From Firm-04 sp045627405 (GTDB lineage: Bacteria > Bacillota > Clostridia > Oscillospirales > Ruminococcaceae): 39,228 nucleotides of DNA. Position numbers and translations under genes: made by a program. Positions 9,101-16,925 of the stretch are shown here, piece by piece (positions within the stretch are counted from its first letter, which is position 1; every line of letters starts with the position of its first letter). The stretch lies in assembly GCA_045627405.1 (NCBI GenBank), contig JAZQNP010000090.1, positions 1-39,228 on the forward strand, read 5' to 3'. The notes under the pieces were generated by a model. It was not told the DNA's origin, did not search any database, and saw nothing but the letters and a program-made list of their open reading frames with translations.

Positions 9101-9733
9101 GATCAGTGCCAGCGGAACAATGAAATTGATCTTTCTGCCGTCATCAATCAGATATTCGATGCCGAGCGCGATCAGTGGCAGGAACACCAGACCGTCCAGC
9201 CACATCGGGTCAATCGTCTGGATGATGCCGTACGCACACATGCCGAACATCGTACCGAGAATGACAGAGAGCATCGGAGAAAGATTCTTTGATTTCTGCA
9301 CATAGTAGCTGAATGTCACGGATGCCGCACCGAGCTTGCTGAGAATCATAATCAGCATCGCGCCGAGAATCATCTTCCGCGGCAGCAGAACAACCAGCAG
9401 TGTGAAGGGACTTGCAAGATAATAGCCGATGACACCCTGATAACCGCCGGACAGATTGCGCGACCAGTTATACAGAATGCTGCCGTCTCCGTGGAACGCA
9501 TCCCGGATCGCCTCAAAGTAATAGATATACTGACCGTTCAGGTCGAGGCAAAGCACCGAGTAATCTCCGAACGGATAAATTCCGAACAGTGCATATGCAA
9601 TGTAGATCAGAACAACCGGCAGGAAAAATGCCAGAAAATAATACCGGTTCCGATAAAACCACTTTTGCAGCTTTTCCAATATACCTGTCTGACTGTTTTT
9701 GGAAGCTGCGGCATTTGCTTTTGCCATTGCCAA
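6149..9733 (-). CDS. YfhO-family giant membrane protein with Thr-rich loop and SHOCT tail
   Basis: Very large (1194 residues) polytopic membrane protein of the YfhO family, GT-C-like glycosyltransferases; in Bacillus and Listeria YfhO proteins take part in lipoteichoic-acid glycosylation. The N-terminal half has a dozen or so helices with GDYSVLCLDLNGQYIYYF and NWSRNLSGGYQGVIGYY after the first helix, typical of the family. The soluble C-terminal half contains a Thr/Glu-rich stretch near residues 725-765, a last membrane helix near 1085-1105 and a cytoplasmic tail. The final ~28 residues (LKKLKELRDEGILTQEEFEQ) are a SHOCT motif. AAAAGGAGG lies 7 nt before TTG 9733, the favoured start; ATG 9727 is the alternative (13-nt spacing). 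It sits divergently beside dnaA with its own promoter and terminator. Confidence 0.9.
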   Translation of the reverse strand: MAMAKANAAASKNSQTGILEKLQKWFYRNRYYFLAFFLPVVLIYIAYALFGIYPFGDYSVLCLDLNGQYIYYFEAIRDAFHGDGSILYNWSRNLSGGYQGVIGYYLASPFTLLVVLLPRKMILGAMLIMILSKLGAASVTFSYYVQKSKNLSPMLSVILGTMFGMCAYGIIQTIDPMWLDGLVFLPLIALGIEYLIDDGRKINFIVPLALICIANFYIGFMCCIFSAIYFVFYICFCADKQSSKCRSVMLIGFVVLFSTVLSFYYFYKVKNAENVNEKLLSSYKGLLIISALLLIAFAVFLVYYYFFKIERKERADFDRFFMTFLRMAMASVVAICLAAFMILPVYNALALGKFDFTTPDYSYKSQFTIFEFIAQFTCVDQYSSVNVQGKPEIFCGVLAAICMPLFFLNPRIRVRKRLGYGFLTVVMFFCMMVRPIDMLWHGGQMPNWLPFRYSFIFSFIMLSMAAMSLKYITSIKPAHIYATFGGFFVFLLVIARYANLGAEELINNHNSFLVNQKGESYLLQSFTIGGTTYENVFPSVGVTIIFLAIYCGLLLMLRKKNLPKKTGLLVMLGLLAGVSFEMTYNAKTEFDDIHHEVAYSTRKSYVAYLESGRELVNKLYDTDSTFYRAEKTYVRTVNDNAGFQLRGITHSSSVMNTQILKFIEAMGYSCRSYYSRYDGNTPLADSLLGIKYVLHKGDDNENVLLEEELKDRIEVIDAAAEQRGTTTLITTTTTEETTLAEGEITEEVAETTTTTTKSVSGDPFEPSALLDIAYKKKFTEVCKSQSETDMDVTVYENPNALSLGYMVNKDILRVNAFGNDNPFKSQNILMSTITGNTTFTVNGDFDNWKKYYYEIPLLQEMRLNEVYTTDYNGQTNYREIRTADGGHAVDPTVDIFFEAQSDDPIYLFFQTRNESRVNLWLADQWNLVDTSMKNLDGSDASSLGTYFEGDDYRILYVGTFKKGTKLQLRMTLTTNAASVDNEKYTIINQFYITHFDTAMFQEDINQLKAQQWNLTKFGGRTLEGTITAKDGQIMMTSIPWEPGWTVWVDGKKLSEDQVLNVAQAMIGLELSAGEHTIKMRYTSPGLKLGIFLLLLGCTVSVLFCLYDRKHNETLKRILANRAKGIYEIPFDEEPEIDVKTVTPNRKSGGKEKDSGSAINTVLIADELKKLKELRDEGILTQEEFEQQKKKLLNR

Positions 9734-9797
9734 AAAAATTCCTCCTTTTCCTGTTGCTGCCGGCTTTGCAGACCGTCAGCAGTATGCAGACCCTTTT

Positions 9798-9826
9798 ATT
9801 ATACACGATTCTTCAAGATATTACAA
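9798..9826 (-). promoter_or_regulatory. Promoter for the YfhO gene
   Basis: On the minus strand TTGTAA (9826-9821), a 17-bp spacer and TATAAT (9803-9798), 65 bp before the start codon. Confidence 0.7.
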
Positions 9827-10008
9827 GTATTTTTTGAAATTTTTTTCATGCAACAAATCATACTATTTATAATATGCAATATTTACAAAAAAACAAACAA
9901 AACATCCGCTTTCATTTCGCACCTGACAAACAGACAAAATCTATGGTAGAAGAATGCAATTTCGGCGGTGCGATATTTGTGAAAACCGCCAGAGATATTA
10001 CAACCGCC

Positions 10009-10037
10009 TTGATATTTTCAAAACAATATGCTATAAT
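10009..10037 (+). promoter_or_regulatory. dnaA promoter
   Basis: TTGATA (10009-10014), a 17-bp spacer and TATAAT (10032-10037). It predicts a leader of about 160 nt before the dnaA ATG. The tandem 8-mers TGTACACT (10062-10069 and 10070-10077) lie some 20 bp downstream of the expected start site, a suitable place for an operator. Confidence 0.8.
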
Positions 10038-10202
10038 AAATGATGTATCGGAATGCGCACCTGTACACTTGTACACTGCGGACTGCGGCGTACAGCATGT
10101 GTTTTCCGTTTCTGATTCCCCCCACTGCCGGTACGCAGGGACACTGTAACCCGCAGCAGAGGTACCTTTATAATGAAATAACACAAAGGATGTGAAGATA
10201 CA

Positions 10203-11567
10203 ATGAATTCGTTTGAAGAAGTCTATGACGCCGTAAAAAAATACTGCACCGACAGCGGAAAAATCGGTGACACGGCGAAGAATCTCTGGCTGGATGTTCT
10301 GAAACCCGCCCGCCTCGAAGGAAATGAAGCGGTGTTCTATTGCTCCTCTGATTTTCAGAAAAATATCGTCATGACCAATTACGAAGTGCTGCTCTGTGAG
10401 GCATTTGAGCAGATCGTCGGTTTCCCCGTCAGACTGAAACTCATCGTCACAGATGACAGCCAGGACGGCATGACAAGTGAGATCCCCGCAAACTTTGAAC
10501 AGATCAATAAGGATCTGGATGCATCATACAGCAATTCCGATTATCCCTTTACTTTTGAAACTTTCATTGTCGGCAGCTCGAACCGGTTTGCCTATGCAGC
10601 CTGCACAAGCGTCGCACGCGGTGACAATGCCGACAAAACATATAATCCGCTTTTCATCTACGGTGATTCCGGTCTCGGAAAAACCCACCTGATTCACGCA
10701 ATTTCTTATGAGATGAAAAAGCGCAATCCCAAGCTCAACATCATTTATGTGACCGGAGAAACCTTTACCAATGAAATGATCGAATCCATCCAGAAGAAGG
10801 ATATGTCGAAATTCCACGAGAAATACCGCAGTGCAGACGTGCTGCTCGTCGATGACGTGCAGTTCATCAGCGGCAGAGAATCCACACAGGAGGAATTTTT
10901 CCATACCTTCAATATTCTGCACAATGCCGGCAAACAGATCGTACTGACCTCTGACCGGCCGCCGAAGGATATTAAGATTCTGGAAGAGCGCATCCGCTCC
11001 CGCTTTGAATCCGGTCTGATCACAGACATTGCACTGCCGGATTTTGAAACCAGAACGGCAATCATCCACCGCAAGGCGGAGCTGCTCGATCTGAAAATTG
11101 AAGATGAAGTTGCGGTGTATATCGCAAACCGCCTCAAATCCAATATTCGCCAGTTAGAGGGTGCGGTCAAGCGTCTGCTCGCGCTGAAACAGCTTGCCGG
11201 CTCCCCGCCTTCCATTGCGATGGCACAGACGGTCATCCGTGATATTCTGACAGATGAACAGCCGACACCGGTCACGGTGGAGCATATCATCTCCGAGGTG
11301 GCAAATCTGTACGGCGTTTCACCGGATGACATGCGCTCAAAAAAGCGTTCTCAGCAGATTTCCACGGCGCGCAAAACTGCGATTTATATTGTAAAAGAAA
11401 TCACGCAGATGTCTCTTGCCGCAATCGGTGAGGAATTCGGCGGAAGAGATCACTCGACCATCGTGTATTCGATTCAGAATGTCGAGGAGCAGATGAAGAA
11501 AGACGAGCATCTGCGCGATTCGATTGATTCAATCTCCAAAACCATCCGTGACGGATTCGGAAAATGA
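10203..11567 (+). CDS. dnaA: Chromosomal replication initiator protein DnaA
   Basis: AAA+ initiator that binds DnaA boxes at oriC, melts the origin and loads the helicase. At 454 residues the length is normal. Domain I spans about 1-85, followed by a short linker. The AAA+ domain has Walker A GDSGLGKT near residue 154 and Walker B LLVDD near 215. Domain IV carries the DNA-binding signature GGRDHSTIVYSIQNVEEQ near 413-430. The start is ATG 10203 after AAAGGATG, about 10 nt away. It has its own promoter, and the 596-bp oriC lies between it and dnaN. Confidence 0.99.
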   Translation: MNSFEEVYDAVKKYCTDSGKIGDTAKNLWLDVLKPARLEGNEAVFYCSSDFQKNIVMTNYEVLLCEAFEQIVGFPVRLKLIVTDDSQDGMTSEIPANFEQINKDLDASYSNSDYPFTFETFIVGSSNRFAYAACTSVARGDNADKTYNPLFIYGDSGLGKTHLIHAISYEMKKRNPKLNIIYVTGETFTNEMIESIQKKDMSKFHEKYRSADVLLVDDVQFISGRESTQEEFFHTFNILHNAGKQIVLTSDRPPKDIKILEERIRSRFESGLITDIALPDFETRTAIIHRKAELLDLKIEDEVAVYIANRLKSNIRQLEGAVKRLLALKQLAGSPPSIAMAQTVIRDILTDEQPTPVTVEHIISEVANLYGVSPDDMRSKKRSQQISTARKTAIYIVKEITQMSLAAIGEEFGGRDHSTIVYSIQNVEEQMKKDEHLRDSIDSISKTIRDGFGK

Positions 11568-12163
11568 TTTCCGTTTGCTTTCCACAGATTTATGCAGAGT
11601 GTCAAATCAGATCGGATTTTCGCAAGTGAAAGTGGAAATTGTCGAATTCAACGCACAGGAAAATTTAGCACAGGATGTGCTGAAACCGTATGTTCGATTT
11701 TCTGTGTTTTCAACGCCTGTTGAAAGAAATGTTGAAAACTCAGCATGATTTTACGGCAATTTTCTGTTTTTACACATCGAAATGCGTCGATTTGGTTGAA
11801 AACCGGATCAATATACTCCTTGTATTCGTATTTCCACCAAATTCCTCACATTCACTCCACCGGATTTCACCTTCTGCACAGCCTTGTCCGAAGCGGACAG
11901 GTCTTTCCACTTTTGCCGATTTTTTCCAATCCGGCGGCGTGAAAAATTTTTTCGGTTTCCGGAATGTGTTTTTGCATTTAGATTTTGGAAAAATCGGAAA
12001 GCGGACAACGGCAGTTCACATTTCCACCGCCCCTACTACTACGACTATTTTATTATGATATATTTACATCTGCATAAAGGGAAAGAAAGCATCCGTGCAA
12101 AACATCCGCTGCGGAAAACTTTATGCCCCTTTGTGAAATGTCAAATACGAAAGGATAAAAGGT
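11568..12163 (+). other. oriC: Replication origin oriC (dnaA-dnaN intergenic region)
   Basis: 596 bp without a gene. Five sites share [AC]TTTCCAC[ACT], close to the DnaA box TTATCCACA: 11578-11586, 11631-11639 (minus strand), 11830-11838, 11903-11911 and 12020-12028. The last is followed by a GC cluster (CCGCCCC) and then CTA-CTA-CTA-CGA-CTA (12033-12047), which on the complement is a run of 3'-GAT-5' DnaA-trios with one variant. An AT-rich stretch (12048-12065) follows. This box/GC/trio/AT order is that of the Bacillus basal unwinding system. Palindromes TTTCAAC-GCCT-GTTGAAA (11708-11725) and TGTCCG-AAG-CGGACA (11885-11899) are also present. Confidence 0.85.
12020..12065 (+). promoter_or_regulatory. 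DnaA-trio unwinding element (BUS) of oriC
   Basis: Order: box-like ATTTCCACC (12020-12028), GC cluster, five CTA/CGA trinucleotides (12033-12047), then an AT-rich unwinding stretch. Strand separation should start here, about 100 bp before dnaN. Confidence 0.75.
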
Positions 12164-13273
12164 ATGAAATTTACCTGTCAGAAAACCGACCTTTATGAGG
12201 TGCTTCCAAATGTCGCAAAAGCGACCAGCACAAAAACGCCGATGGAAGCACTTGCAGCCGTCAGACTTTCGGCTGCGGGACAGGAGCTGGAACTGACCGG
12301 CTATGATCTGGAACTCGGAATCCGGACATCTTTGCCGGCAGCAGTTGAGGAAGAAGGCGTGTTGCTTGCAGACAGCAGACTGTTTTGTGAGCTTGTCCGA
12401 AGAATGCCCGACGGCATTTTGCAGATCTCCTCAGACGAGCATCTGAAAATTACAATCGTCGGCGGCGGCACGGAGTGTCAGCTTGCCGGACTGCCGGCAG
12501 ACGATTATCCGGAGCTGCCGAGCATCGAGCAGCAGCAGGGCGCGGTGATTCCGCAGAATCTGCTCAAAAATATGATCAATCAAACCATTTATGCGGTTTC
12601 CCTGGATGAAACAAAGCCGATTTTCACCGGCGAACTGATCGAAATGGAAAAGGATGCGCTGAATCTGGTCGCGCTGGATAATTACCGCATGGCAATCCGC
12701 ACAGAGCCGCTGCCGGGACAGGAAGCGATGAAATTTGTGGTGCCGGCAAAGGCACTGAATGAGATCAAGAATCTTCTGGAAGAAGATGAAAAGAACGAAT
12801 TTCCTTGCAAAATCCGTCTTGACCAGCATCACGCAATCTTTGAAATTCACCGCTATCTGGTCTATACCAGACTGCTTGCAGGCGAATTTATCAACTATAA
12901 GAGAAGCATTCCGACGAATTATAAAACCGAACTGCGCGTCAATAAGCGCGAGCTGATTGACAGTCTGGAACGCTGCGGACTGCTCATCAGCGAGAAAAAC
13001 AAAACTGCCGTGCGCTTCCAGATTGAGGAAGACTGCGTGCGCGTCAGTTGTCAGAATGTCGTCGGCAGCATCGACGACAAGATCGAATGCGATCTCAACG
13101 GAGAAAAGCTCGTGATCGGATTCAATAACCGCTATCTGCTCGATGCGGTGCGTGCCGTGCAGGGCGATGTCGTGCGGATTTATCTGACAGCCGCAGACCG
13201 TGCTGTGAAAATCATGGAAGCAGACGGCGACGGCTCGATTGCAATTATCATGCCGGTTCAGGTGCGGAGATGA
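12164..13273 (+). CDS. dnaN: DNA polymerase III beta subunit (sliding clamp)
   Basis: Ring-shaped dimeric clamp that tethers DNA polymerase III and many repair factors to DNA. Its 369 residues hold three repeated clamp folds, starting MKFTCQKTDLYEVLPNVAKA and ending IAIIMPVQVRR, close to the usual IMPV(R/Q) terminus that helps bind partner peptides. Start ATG 12164 follows AAAGG-rich sequence. It is the first gene right of oriC and probably leads the yaaA-recF-remB cotranscript, because the gaps to them are 9, 0 and 2 bp. Confidence 0.98.
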   Translation: MKFTCQKTDLYEVLPNVAKATSTKTPMEALAAVRLSAAGQELELTGYDLELGIRTSLPAAVEEEGVLLADSRLFCELVRRMPDGILQISSDEHLKITIVGGGTECQLAGLPADDYPELPSIEQQQGAVIPQNLLKNMINQTIYAVSLDETKPIFTGELIEMEKDALNLVALDNYRMAIRTEPLPGQEAMKFVVPAKALNEIKNLLEEDEKNEFPCKIRLDQHHAIFEIHRYLVYTRLLAGEFINYKRSIPTNYKTELRVNKRELIDSLERCGLLISEKNKTAVRFQIEEDCVRVSCQNVVGSIDDKIECDLNGEKLVIGFNNRYLLDAVRAVQGDVVRIYLTAADRAVKIMEADGDGSIAIIMPVQVRR

Positions 13274-13282
13274 CGGTTTTAT

Positions 13283-13522
13283 ATGGAAAAAATTGATATT
13301 ACGATCAAAACACCGTTTATTAAGCTCGAACAGGTCATGAAGCTTGCAAATCTGACCGATACAGGCGGATTTGCAAAGCAGCTCATTCAGGACGGGCAGG
13401 TTCAAGTAAACGGTGAAGTCTGCACGATGCGCGGAAAGAAAATCCGGAACGGCGACAAGGTGACGGTGGAAGAATTTGAAGTAACCGTCATTGCACCGGC
13501 AGATGAAACGGAAACAGCATAA
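13283..13522 (+). CDS. yaaA: S4-domain RNA-binding protein YaaA
   Basis: Small (79 residues) protein made essentially of one S4 RNA-binding fold: IKLEQVMKLANLTDTGG, then QVQVNGEVCTMRGKKIRNGDKV. Homologues sit between dnaN and recF in most Firmicutes. In Bacillus subtilis YaaA (RlbA) is linked to ribosome assembly. It starts 9 bp after dnaN and its stop abuts the recF ATG, so it is in the same operon. Confidence 0.92.
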   Translation: MEKIDITIKTPFIKLEQVMKLANLTDTGGFAKQLIQDGQVQVNGEVCTMRGKKIRNGDKVTVEEFEVTVIAPADETETA

Positions 13523-14656
13523 ATGCGGGTTGTATCGCTGGAAGCCGAGTCGTTTCGCAATCTCGGCAATGTACAGATGGAGCCGCATCCGTCGCTGAAT
13601 CTGATTCTCGGCAACAATGCGCAGGGAAAGACCAATTTGCTTGAAGCAATCTGGACATGTACCGGCTGCCGGAGCTTTCGCGGCGCGAAAGAACGGGATT
13701 TTATCCACTTAAAGCAGCCTGCGATGCACCTGAAAATGAAATTTCAGGACAGCCGCAGATTGCAGGAAATCCAGATTCACATGCAGCGCGGAGAAGGAAA
13801 GCAGAAAAAAATTCTGCTGAACGGTGTGCCTGTACAGGGCGGAAGTCAGTTGTTTACGCAGTTTCAGTGTGTGATTTTTTCGCCGGATGACAGAGAGCTG
13901 ATTCGTTCCGGACCGGAAAAACGGCGCGGATTTATGGATCTTTGCGGTTCACAGCTCTCCCCTGCCATGCTCGGTGTTCTGCGCCGGTTCGATCAGCTGA
14001 CCGCACAGCGCAATGCCGTGCTGAAACAAATTCAGATCGGCAGAGCATCGAAAAATGATCTTACGGATTGGGATTACCAGCTTGCCGCGCACGGCAGTCT
14101 GCTGACTTGCCTGCGGTATGCGTATATCCGGCAGCTTGCGGCGGTCTGCGCAAATTTGTACGGGACGATTACGGGAAATACGGAAAAACTGTCGGTGAAA
14201 TACCGCTCTAACCTGTTCCGCAATTCCGAGATCCCGAAATCACCGACAAAGGAAATGCAGGATTATTATTTTGCACAGCTCCAAAAATCCGCGGAGGATG
14301 ATATTCGGCTCGGATTTACCGGAAAAGGTGCCGGACGGGACGATTTCACCTGTAAAATCAACGGATTATCCGTGCGGGAATTCGGTTCACAGGGACAGCA
14401 GAAAAGCACCGCGCTGGTCTTAAAGCTGGCGCAGGCAGCGGTTTTTTATGAGAAAAAAGACGAAACACCTGTGATTTTACTCGATGATGTGATGGGTGAG
14501 TTGGATGCACAGCGGCAGAATCTGGTCTATGAGATCATTAAGGACATGCAGATTTTTCTGACTGCATGTCAGCCGGATGCCGTCGGAGGAGAACGCGCGG
14601 AAGCCGGCAATGTGTACGGAATGGAAAACGGAATTTTGCGCAGAGAGGGCGTCTGA
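13523..14656 (+). CDS. recF: DNA replication and repair protein RecF
   Basis: SMC-like ATPase of the RecFOR pathway that helps load RecA at gaps. Over 377 residues it shows Walker A GNNAQGKT near residue 32, the ABC signature FGSQGQQKST near 290 and Walker B VILLDDVMGELD near 317. The ATG directly follows the yaaA TAA with no spacer, suggesting coupled translation. Length and domain order are normal. Confidence 0.97.
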   Translation: MRVVSLEAESFRNLGNVQMEPHPSLNLILGNNAQGKTNLLEAIWTCTGCRSFRGAKERDFIHLKQPAMHLKMKFQDSRRLQEIQIHMQRGEGKQKKILLNGVPVQGGSQLFTQFQCVIFSPDDRELIRSGPEKRRGFMDLCGSQLSPAMLGVLRRFDQLTAQRNAVLKQIQIGRASKNDLTDWDYQLAAHGSLLTCLRYAYIRQLAAVCANLYGTITGNTEKLSVKYRSNLFRNSEIPKSPTKEMQDYYFAQLQKSAEDDIRLGFTGKGAGRDDFTCKINGLSVREFGSQGQQKSTALVLKLAQAAVFYEKKDETPVILLDDVMGELDAQRQNLVYEIIKDMQIFLTACQPDAVGGERAEAGNVYGMENGILRREGV

Positions 14657-14658
14657 TC

Positions 14659-14913
14659 ATGTATATTCATCTGGGAGAGAGCATTTCGATTCACGACAGT
14701 ACCGTGATCGGCTTGTTTGACATTGAAAATACGACCATCGGGCAGGATACCCGCGCTTTTTTGAACCGTCTGGAACAAAAGGGCAGGGTCATCAATGTTT
14801 CGGATGAAATGCCCAAGAGCTTCGTGATCTGCACAGAAGAGGGCGGAGAAGTCGCATATATCTCCTCCATTTCTGCTGCAACACTCAGAAAACGCGCAAA
14901 AACGATGTTTTAA
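14659..14913 (+). CDS. remB: RemB/YaaB-like DUF370 regulator
   Basis: 84-residue protein in the recF-gyrB slot held by yaaB/remB in Bacillus, starting MYIHLGESISIHDSTVIGLFD and containing DTRAFLNRLEQKGRVINV and PKSFVICTEEGGEVAYISS. These are family features of DUF370. RemA/RemB proteins act on extracellular-matrix genes in Bacillus; the role here is inferred. ATG 14659 lies 2 bp after the recF stop, with GAGAGGG inside recF as ribosome binding site. The upstream extension of the frame inside recF is not coding. Confidence 0.9.
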   Translation: MYIHLGESISIHDSTVIGLFDIENTTIGQDTRAFLNRLEQKGRVINVSDEMPKSFVICTEEGGEVAYISSISAATLRKRAKTMF

Positions 14914-14961
14914 GGTCACCAACGCATCGCAAAGCAATACCGACAGAGAGGTACATCTATT

Positions 14962-16914
14962 ATGGAAAACAACGAAGAATTGCTGGTACAGACCCCTGTT
15001 GAGGGTGATTACGACGAAAATCAGATTCAGGTTTTAGAGGGTCTGGAAGCAGTCCGGAAGCGTCCGGGTATGTATATCGGCACAACAGGCGTCGGCGGTC
15101 TGCACCATCTGGTGTATGAAATCGTGGATAACTCCATCGACGAGGCACTTGCCGGATACTGCACGCATATTCAGGTGGAGATCTTAGAGGGTGATGTGAT
15201 CCGCGTCACGGACAACGGCAGAGGCATTCCGGTTGGTATTCATCCGAAAGAGGGCATCTCTGCTGCGACGGTTGTGTATACGGTGCTGCACGCAGGCGGT
15301 AAATTCGGCGGCGGCGGCTATAAGGTCGCGGGCGGTCTGCACGGTGTCGGTGCATCGGTGGTCAACGCGCTGTCTCAGTGGCTGGAACTGACCGTCTGGG
15401 ACGGCACGCACAGCTATTTTCAGAGATTTGAGCGCGGAAAATACAGCGAAGAGCTGAAAGCAACCGGCAATACCGACCGGCACGGTACATCTGTCACATT
15501 CAAGCCGGATCCGGAAATTTTTGAGGAAACAACGGTCTTTGATTACGATGTGCTATTGAAAAGAATGCGGGAGCAGGCGTTTCTCAACGCCGGTCTGACC
15601 ATTGAAATTACAGATCACCGCGATCCGCAGGAAAACCGCCATGAGGTACTCTGCTATGAGGGCGGCATCCGGCAGTTCATTGAGCATATTCATCATGTCA
15701 GAGGGCTGGATCCGCTCTCGGAGCAAGTGATTTATTTTGCCGGAAAAAAGGGCGAAAATGCGGTTGAAATCGCAATGCAGTACAACAACAGCTACAATGA
15801 AGTCATCATGTCGTTTGCGAACAATGTTCATACAATCGACGGCGGTATGCACGAGGTCGGCTATCGCAATGCGCTGACCAAAACGATCAATGAATACGGA
15901 AAGAAATTCGGACTGCTGAAAGATGACAACAAGCTGCTCGGTGAGGACGTGCGCGAGGGTCTGACCGCGATCATCTCGGTGAAGCTGACAGACTGCCAGT
16001 TTGAAAGCCAGACGAAGGTCAAGCTCGGAAATCCGGAGATCAAGCCGTTTGTCGAGCAGATCGTCTCTGAGAAGCTGATGGATTTCCTCGAAGAAAATCC
16101 GACGGTTGCTGCGTTGATCTTTGAAAAGTCGCAGGCGGCACAGCGTGCGCGCGAAGCGGCAAAGAAGGCACGTGAAACGGCACGCCGCAAATCCGCAATG
16201 GAATCCGCTTCTCTGCCGGGCAAGCTCGCAGACTGCTCGGAGCGCGATACGGAATTTACCGAAATCTATATCGTTGAGGGAGATTCTGCAGGCGGCTCTG
16301 CAAAAGAGGGCAGAGACAGACGCTATCAGGCGATTTTGCCGCTCTGGGGCAAGATGCTCAATGTCGAACGCGTGCGTATCGACAAGGTTTACGGCAATGA
16401 CAAATTGCAGCCGGTCGTGACGGCACTCGGCACCTCGATCGGAGAGGATTTTGACATCAGCAAGCTGCGCTACGGCAAGGTCATTATCATGGCAGATGCC
16501 GATGTGGACGGCTGTCACATCCGCACGCTGCTGCTGACGTTCTTCTTCCGGTTCATGCGGCCGCTGATTGAAAATGGCAATGTGTATATCGCGCAGCCGC
16601 CGCTCTTCCGCGTATCGAAAGGAAAAACGCATAAATACGCATTTTCCGATGAAGAACGCGATCAGTATATTACAGAGCTGGGCGCAGGCGGTGCCAAAAT
16701 TGAAGTGCAGCGGTACAAGGGTCTGGGTGAGATGGATCCGATTCAGCTCTGGGAAACAACAATGGATCCCGAAACGCGCACAATGATCCGTGTGACGATG
16801 GATGATGCAATCAAGGCAGATGAGATTTTCTCTGTCCTGATGGGAGACAAGGTGCAGCCGCGCCGCGAATTTATCGAAACGAACGCAAAATATGCGGTGA
16901 ATCTGGATGTGTAA
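14962..16914 (+). CDS. gyrB: DNA gyrase subunit B
   Basis: ATPase subunit of gyrase, which introduces negative supercoils with GyrA. Over 650 residues the order is GHKL ATPase (IVDNSIDEALAG; TDNGRGIPVGIH; GGLHGVGASVVNALS), transducer, TOPRIM (EGDSAGGSAKEGRD; IMADADVDGCHIRTLLLTFF) and the C-terminal tail (RYKGLGEMDP; REFIETNAKYAVNLDV). LPLWGKMLNVE has Trp where many GyrB have Arg; this looks lineage-typical rather than a lesion. ATG 14962 follows AGAGAGG. It is separated from gyrA by two YcxB-like genes. Confidence 0.98.
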   Translation: MENNEELLVQTPVEGDYDENQIQVLEGLEAVRKRPGMYIGTTGVGGLHHLVYEIVDNSIDEALAGYCTHIQVEILEGDVIRVTDNGRGIPVGIHPKEGISAATVVYTVLHAGGKFGGGGYKVAGGLHGVGASVVNALSQWLELTVWDGTHSYFQRFERGKYSEELKATGNTDRHGTSVTFKPDPEIFEETTVFDYDVLLKRMREQAFLNAGLTIEITDHRDPQENRHEVLCYEGGIRQFIEHIHHVRGLDPLSEQVIYFAGKKGENAVEIAMQYNNSYNEVIMSFANNVHTIDGGMHEVGYRNALTKTINEYGKKFGLLKDDNKLLGEDVREGLTAIISVKLTDCQFESQTKVKLGNPEIKPFVEQIVSEKLMDFLEENPTVAALIFEKSQAAQRAREAAKKARETARRKSAMESASLPGKLADCSERDTEFTEIYIVEGDSAGGSAKEGRDRRYQAILPLWGKMLNVERVRIDKVYGNDKLQPVVTALGTSIGEDFDISKLRYGKVIIMADADVDGCHIRTLLLTFFFRFMRPLIENGNVYIAQPPLFRVSKGKTHKYAFSDEERDQYITELGAGGAKIEVQRYKGLGEMDPIQLWETTMDPETRTMIRVTMDDAIKADEIFSVLMGDKVQPRREFIETNAKYAVNLDV

Positions 16915-16925
16915 AGGAAACCGAT

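Larger units (their letters stand above)
9734..10202. other. Divergent intergenic region between yfhO-like gene and dnaA
   Basis: A 469-bp AT-rich gap with no supportable gene. It holds the YfhO promoter (9798-9826), an AT-rich tract (9830-9910), a GGCGGT/ACCGCC hairpin (9964-9969 with 9985-9990), the dnaA promoter (10009-10037) and tandem TGTACACT 8-mers (10062-10077). A second perfect TATAAT at 10169-10174 has a poor -35. The rpmH/rnpA genes often found upstream of dnaA in Firmicutes are absent. Confidence 0.7.
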
